Notes under the pieces: generated by a model
Seen by the model: only the letters and a program-made list of their open reading frames with translations
What the model was told of the DNA's origin: nothing
The model's database searches: none
From: an uncultured bacterium
Lineage (GTDB): Bacteria > Actinomycetota > Coriobacteriia > Coriobacteriales > Coriobacteriaceae
Direction: 5' to 3'
DNA length: 7,603 nt
NCBI GenBank assembly: GCA_905215095.1
Contig: CAJMOL010000067.1
Span: 1 to 7,603 of the forward strand
Position numbers and translations under genes: made by a program
Shown here: positions 5,759 through 7,603 of the stretch, in pieces
Layout of the letters: every line of letters starts with the position of its first letter
Numbering within the stretch: the stretch's first letter is position 1

Positions 5759-6535
5759 ATGTCTACGTTTTTGAATGCCAGCCCCATCTTTGGGCCCGTT
5801 CGCAGCCGTCGCCTTGGTCTCTCGCTCGGCGTCAACATGATGCCGGCCAGCGGCAAAATCTGCACGTTCGACTGCATTTACTGCGAAAACGGCCTCAACG
5901 CCGAGCGCCCCTGCCATGAGCCGCACAACACAGCTGCCGTGGTACTCGACGCGCTCGAGGCAAAGCTGCGCGAGATGGCAGCCGAGGGCGAGCTCCCCGA
6001 TGTGATCACCTTCGCAGGCAACGGCGAGCCCACCGTCGCACCGGAGTTTCCTCAGGCCATCGCCGGCGCCGTCGCGCTGCGCGACGAGCTTGCCCCAAAC
6101 TCCAAGATCGCCGTGCTCTCCAACGGTACGCGCGCCGACCGCCCCGAGGTGCACGACGCGCTCATGATGGTCGACGACAACATCCTCAAGCTCGATACCG
6201 TCGACCCGGCGTTTATCCAGCTGCTCGACCAGCCCGTTGGCCCCTACGACGTCGAGCACCAGATTGAGACGTTCGCAAGCTTTGACGGTCACGTTATTAT
6301 CCAGACGATCTTTTTGACCGGTGAGTATCTGGGCAAGCCCATCGACAACACCGGCGAGGAGTACGTTGCCCCCTGGCTCGCGGCGCTTGAGCGCATTCGC
6401 CCACAAGAAGCAACCATCTACACGGTAGCGCGCGAGACACCGGTCGCCGGCCTTGCCAAGGCAGCACCCGAGGTGCTCGACGCCATTGCCGCGCGCGTGC
6501 GCGCCCTCGGCATCCCCTGCCAGGTGAGCTACTAG
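5759..6535 (+). CDS. Radical SAM protein, COG0731-like Fe-S oxidoreductase
   Basis: A 258-aa cytoplasmic iron-sulfur enzyme. The cluster motif is CTFDCIYC (C35, C39, C42; CX3CX2C), which would bind a [4Fe-4S] cluster and S-adenosylmethionine. Upstream SRRLGLSLGV (16-25) and downstream GNGEPT (87-92), SNGT (121-124) and KLD (144-146) are the conserved strand motifs of the COG0731 group, which is related to wybutosine-synthesis proteins. The bacterial members have no established substrate that I can name, so the reaction is left open. I chose the ATG at 5759 because GAGGAG ends 9 nt upstream and MSTFLNASPIFGPV leads straight into the conserved N-terminus. An ATG at 5753 is only 3 nt from that site and one at 5723 sits in the presumed promoter. 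The next gene follows after 55 nt but has its own -10 box. Confidence 0.9.
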   Translation: MSTFLNASPIFGPVRSRRLGLSLGVNMMPASGKICTFDCIYCENGLNAERPCHEPHNTAAVVLDALEAKLREMAAEGELPDVITFAGNGEPTVAPEFPQAIAGAVALRDELAPNSKIAVLSNGTRADRPEVHDALMMVDDNILKLDTVDPAFIQLLDQPVGPYDVEHQIETFASFDGHVIIQTIFLTGEYLGKPIDNTGEEYVAPWLAALERIRPQEATIYTVARETPVAGLAKAAPEVLDAIAARVRALGIPCQVSY

Positions 6536-6559
6536 CGCGCAGCTGCCCTGTGAGTGGGC

Positions 6560-6565
6560 TATACT
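6560..6565 (+). promoter_or_regulatory. Candidate -10 box of the methionine aminopeptidase gene
   Basis: TATACT matches the -10 consensus at five of six positions and lies 25 nt upstream of the ATG. The predicted start is near 6572, which leaves a short leader that includes the AAAGGAAG ribosome site (6577-6584). No clear -35 box is present, so read-through from the radical SAM gene may also contribute. Confidence 0.45.
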
Positions 6566-6590
6566 AGCTGCGAATGAAAGGAAGTTAGCC

Positions 6591-7478
6591 ATGTTTGACA
6601 ATGGACCCGTGCCCGGCCGCAACGACGCCTGCTGGTGCGGCAGCGGCAAAAAATATAAGAAATGCCATAGCGCCTTTGATGAGCGCCTCGAGCGCCTGTG
6701 GGAAGAGGGCTGGGAGGTTCTGCCCCGCACGCTCTACAAGACGCCCGCCGATATCGAGGGCATCAAGCGCTCGGCCGCCATCAACGTAGGCGTGCTCGAT
6801 TACGTAGGCGAGCATATCGCCGCAGGCATGACCACCAACCAGATCGACCAGATGATCTACGACTACACCGTCGAGCACGGTGGCACGCCGGCCGACCTCA
6901 ACTATGAGGGCTACCCCAAGAGCGTTTGCACCTCGATCAACGACGTGGTCTGTCACGGTATCCCCTGCGATACGGACGTGCTGCACGAGGGCGACATCAT
7001 CAACGTCGACTGCTCCACGATTCTTGACGGCTACTTTAGTGATTCGAGCCGCATGTTCTGCATCGGCGAGGTCTCTGCCGAGCGCCAGCGCCTGGTCGAG
7101 GTCACCCGTGCCAGCGTGGAGGCGGGTCTGGCGGCCGTCAAGCCATGGCTGCCGCTGTCCGTGATGGCCGAGGCCGTGCAAAAGACCGTCGAGGACGCCG
7201 GCTTTAGCGTGGTGCGCGAGTACGGCGGGCACGGCATCGGCAAGGAGTTCCACGAGGACCCGTTTGTGGGCTTTACCACCGAAGCGCCCGACGTGGACAC
7301 CATCATGGCCCCGGGCATGGTCTTTACCATCGAGCCCATGGTCAATGCCGGAGCGCCCGACATCAAGATCAGCAAGGGTGACGGCTGGTGCGTGCGCACC
7401 AAGGACGGCAGCGATTCGGCCCAGTGCGAGGTACAGCTCGTGGTGACCGAGGACGGCTACGAGCTGCTGAGCTGGTAG
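6591..7478 (+). CDS. map: Methionine aminopeptidase type I with N-terminal SEC-C zinc motif
   Basis: A 295-aa cytoplasmic metalloenzyme that removes the initiator methionine from nascent proteins. Residues 9-26 form an SEC-C zinc knuckle (GRNDACWCGSGKKYKKCH; ligands C14, C16, C25, H26), which suggests ribosome or protein-partner binding. The catalytic pita-bread domain covers about 50-294. The five metal ligands are recognisable: D140 (NVDC), D151 (FSDSSR), H214 (GGHGIG), E248 (TIEPM) and E280 (SAQCEVQ). The substrate-side histidines H122 (CHGIP) and H221 (FHEDP) are also present. After E280 the sequence reads EVQ where many family members have EHT, a small variation outside the ligand set. 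AAAGGAAG precedes the ATG by 6 nt and a strong terminator follows. Essential housekeeping role is expected from the family; other map paralogues may exist outside this window. Confidence 0.96.
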   Translation: MFDNGPVPGRNDACWCGSGKKYKKCHSAFDERLERLWEEGWEVLPRTLYKTPADIEGIKRSAAINVGVLDYVGEHIAAGMTTNQIDQMIYDYTVEHGGTPADLNYEGYPKSVCTSINDVVCHGIPCDTDVLHEGDIINVDCSTILDGYFSDSSRMFCIGEVSAERQRLVEVTRASVEAGLAAVKPWLPLSVMAEAVQKTVEDAGFSVVREYGGHGIGKEFHEDPFVGFTTEAPDVDTIMAPGMVFTIEPMVNAGAPDIKISKGDGWCVRTKDGSDSAQCEVQLVVTEDGYELLSW

Positions 7479-7486
7479 CTGTAGAT

Positions 7487-7536
7487 GCGCCGGATGCTGA
7501 CGGGTACGCTCGTCTTGCATCCGGCGTTTTTATTTG
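7487..7536 (+). terminator. Rho-independent terminator after the methionine aminopeptidase gene
   Basis: A perfect 10-bp GC-rich stem pairs CGCCGGATGC (7488-7497) with GCATCCGGCG (7517-7526). Inside it GACG/CGTC (7499-7502 with 7511-7514) can add four more pairs. TTTTTATTTG follows directly. It begins 9 nt after the stop codon. Confidence 0.9.
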
Positions 7537-7554
7537 AACGTTTTGCCTGATAAA

Positions 7555-7589
7555 ACCTGCCAAAATAAACCTGTCCCTTTTTGGCAGGT
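7555..7589. repeat. 35-nt intergenic hairpin near the right edge
   Basis: ACCTGCCAAAA (7555-7565) is exactly inverted as TTTTGGCAGGT (7579-7589), an 11-bp stem around a 13-nt loop that contains a near-copy of the arm (AACCTGTCCC). It stands alone, 19 nt past the terminator of the preceding gene, and no T-tract follows the stem on either strand. It may be a dispersed intergenic repeat or a leader structure of the next gene: GGAAAGGAC at 7595-7603 looks like a ribosome site for a plus-strand gene starting just outside the window. Confidence 0.5.
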
Positions 7590-7603
7590 CGAGCGGAAAG
7601 GAC

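Noticed and set aside
5618..6730. 370-codon open frame on the minus strand
   Set aside because: It lies antisense to the radical SAM gene, which has clear motifs. Such long antisense frames arise from codon bias in GC-rich DNA, and the translation shows no domain.
6585..7520. 311-codon open frame on the minus strand
   Set aside because: Antisense to the methionine aminopeptidase gene with all its active-site residues, and it would run through that gene's terminator. The translation is low-complexity without recognisable motifs.
1..7603. Phage, transposon or defence system
   Set aside because: No integrase, transposase, nuclease, restriction or CRISPR-associated protein is encoded in any supported frame.

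Overview
The window looks like chromosomal DNA of a high-GC, gut-type actinobacterium of the class Coriobacteriia, most likely Collinsella or a close relative. This is an inference from overall protein character (an SEC-C-tagged methionine aminopeptidase, a COG0731-type radical SAM protein, a GGDEF/REC/HD-GYP regulator with an Hpt partner) and from codon bias; no marker gene in the window proves it. Positions 1 to about 2200 are visibly more AT-rich than 2300-7500, so the left part may be accessory DNA.

Layout. (a) 1-1039, minus strand: an ABC exporter operon, made of an ATPase (278-1039) overlapping by 4 nt the start of a membrane permease that runs off the left edge (1-281). A good -35 box and a dyad lie just upstream. 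(b) 1184-2082, minus: a two-gene operon of a DUF2975 four-helix membrane protein and a small Cro/CI-type HTH regulator, closed by a strong intrinsic terminator (1111-1149). A 34-bp imperfect dyad sits in its leader or promoter region. (c) 2225-2288: a 64-nt hairpin with perfect 18-bp arms, probably a dispersed intergenic repeat. (d) 2313-4574, minus: a c-di-GMP signalling operon. It holds a 626-aa protein with a degenerate GGDEF domain, a receiver domain and an apparently intact HD-GYP phosphodiesterase, followed by a free-standing Hpt phosphotransfer protein. A near-consensus promoter lies at 4661-4689. (e) 4786-5583, minus: an alpha/beta hydrolase. (f) 5759-6535, plus: a COG0731-type radical SAM protein, divergent from the hydrolase. 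(g) 6591-7478, plus: a type I methionine aminopeptidase with an N-terminal SEC-C zinc motif, closed by a terminator (7487-7536). (h) 7555-7589: a second intergenic hairpin just before a probable Shine-Dalgarno sequence at the right edge.

How the parts fit. The left half reads as an envelope or export module beside a small HTH regulator. Short related motifs in the two promoter regions suggest, but do not prove, that this HTH protein controls both operons. The middle operon is a phosphorelay output unit: a separately encoded sensor kinase would phosphorylate the receiver and/or Hpt protein, and HD-GYP would degrade c-di-GMP. The right half holds unlinked housekeeping genes. I see no CRISPR array, tRNA, rRNA, transposase or phage gene. 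The most unusual items are the degenerate but I-site-bearing GGDEF fused to REC-HD-GYP, the large palindrome at 2225-2288, and the candidate shared operators.
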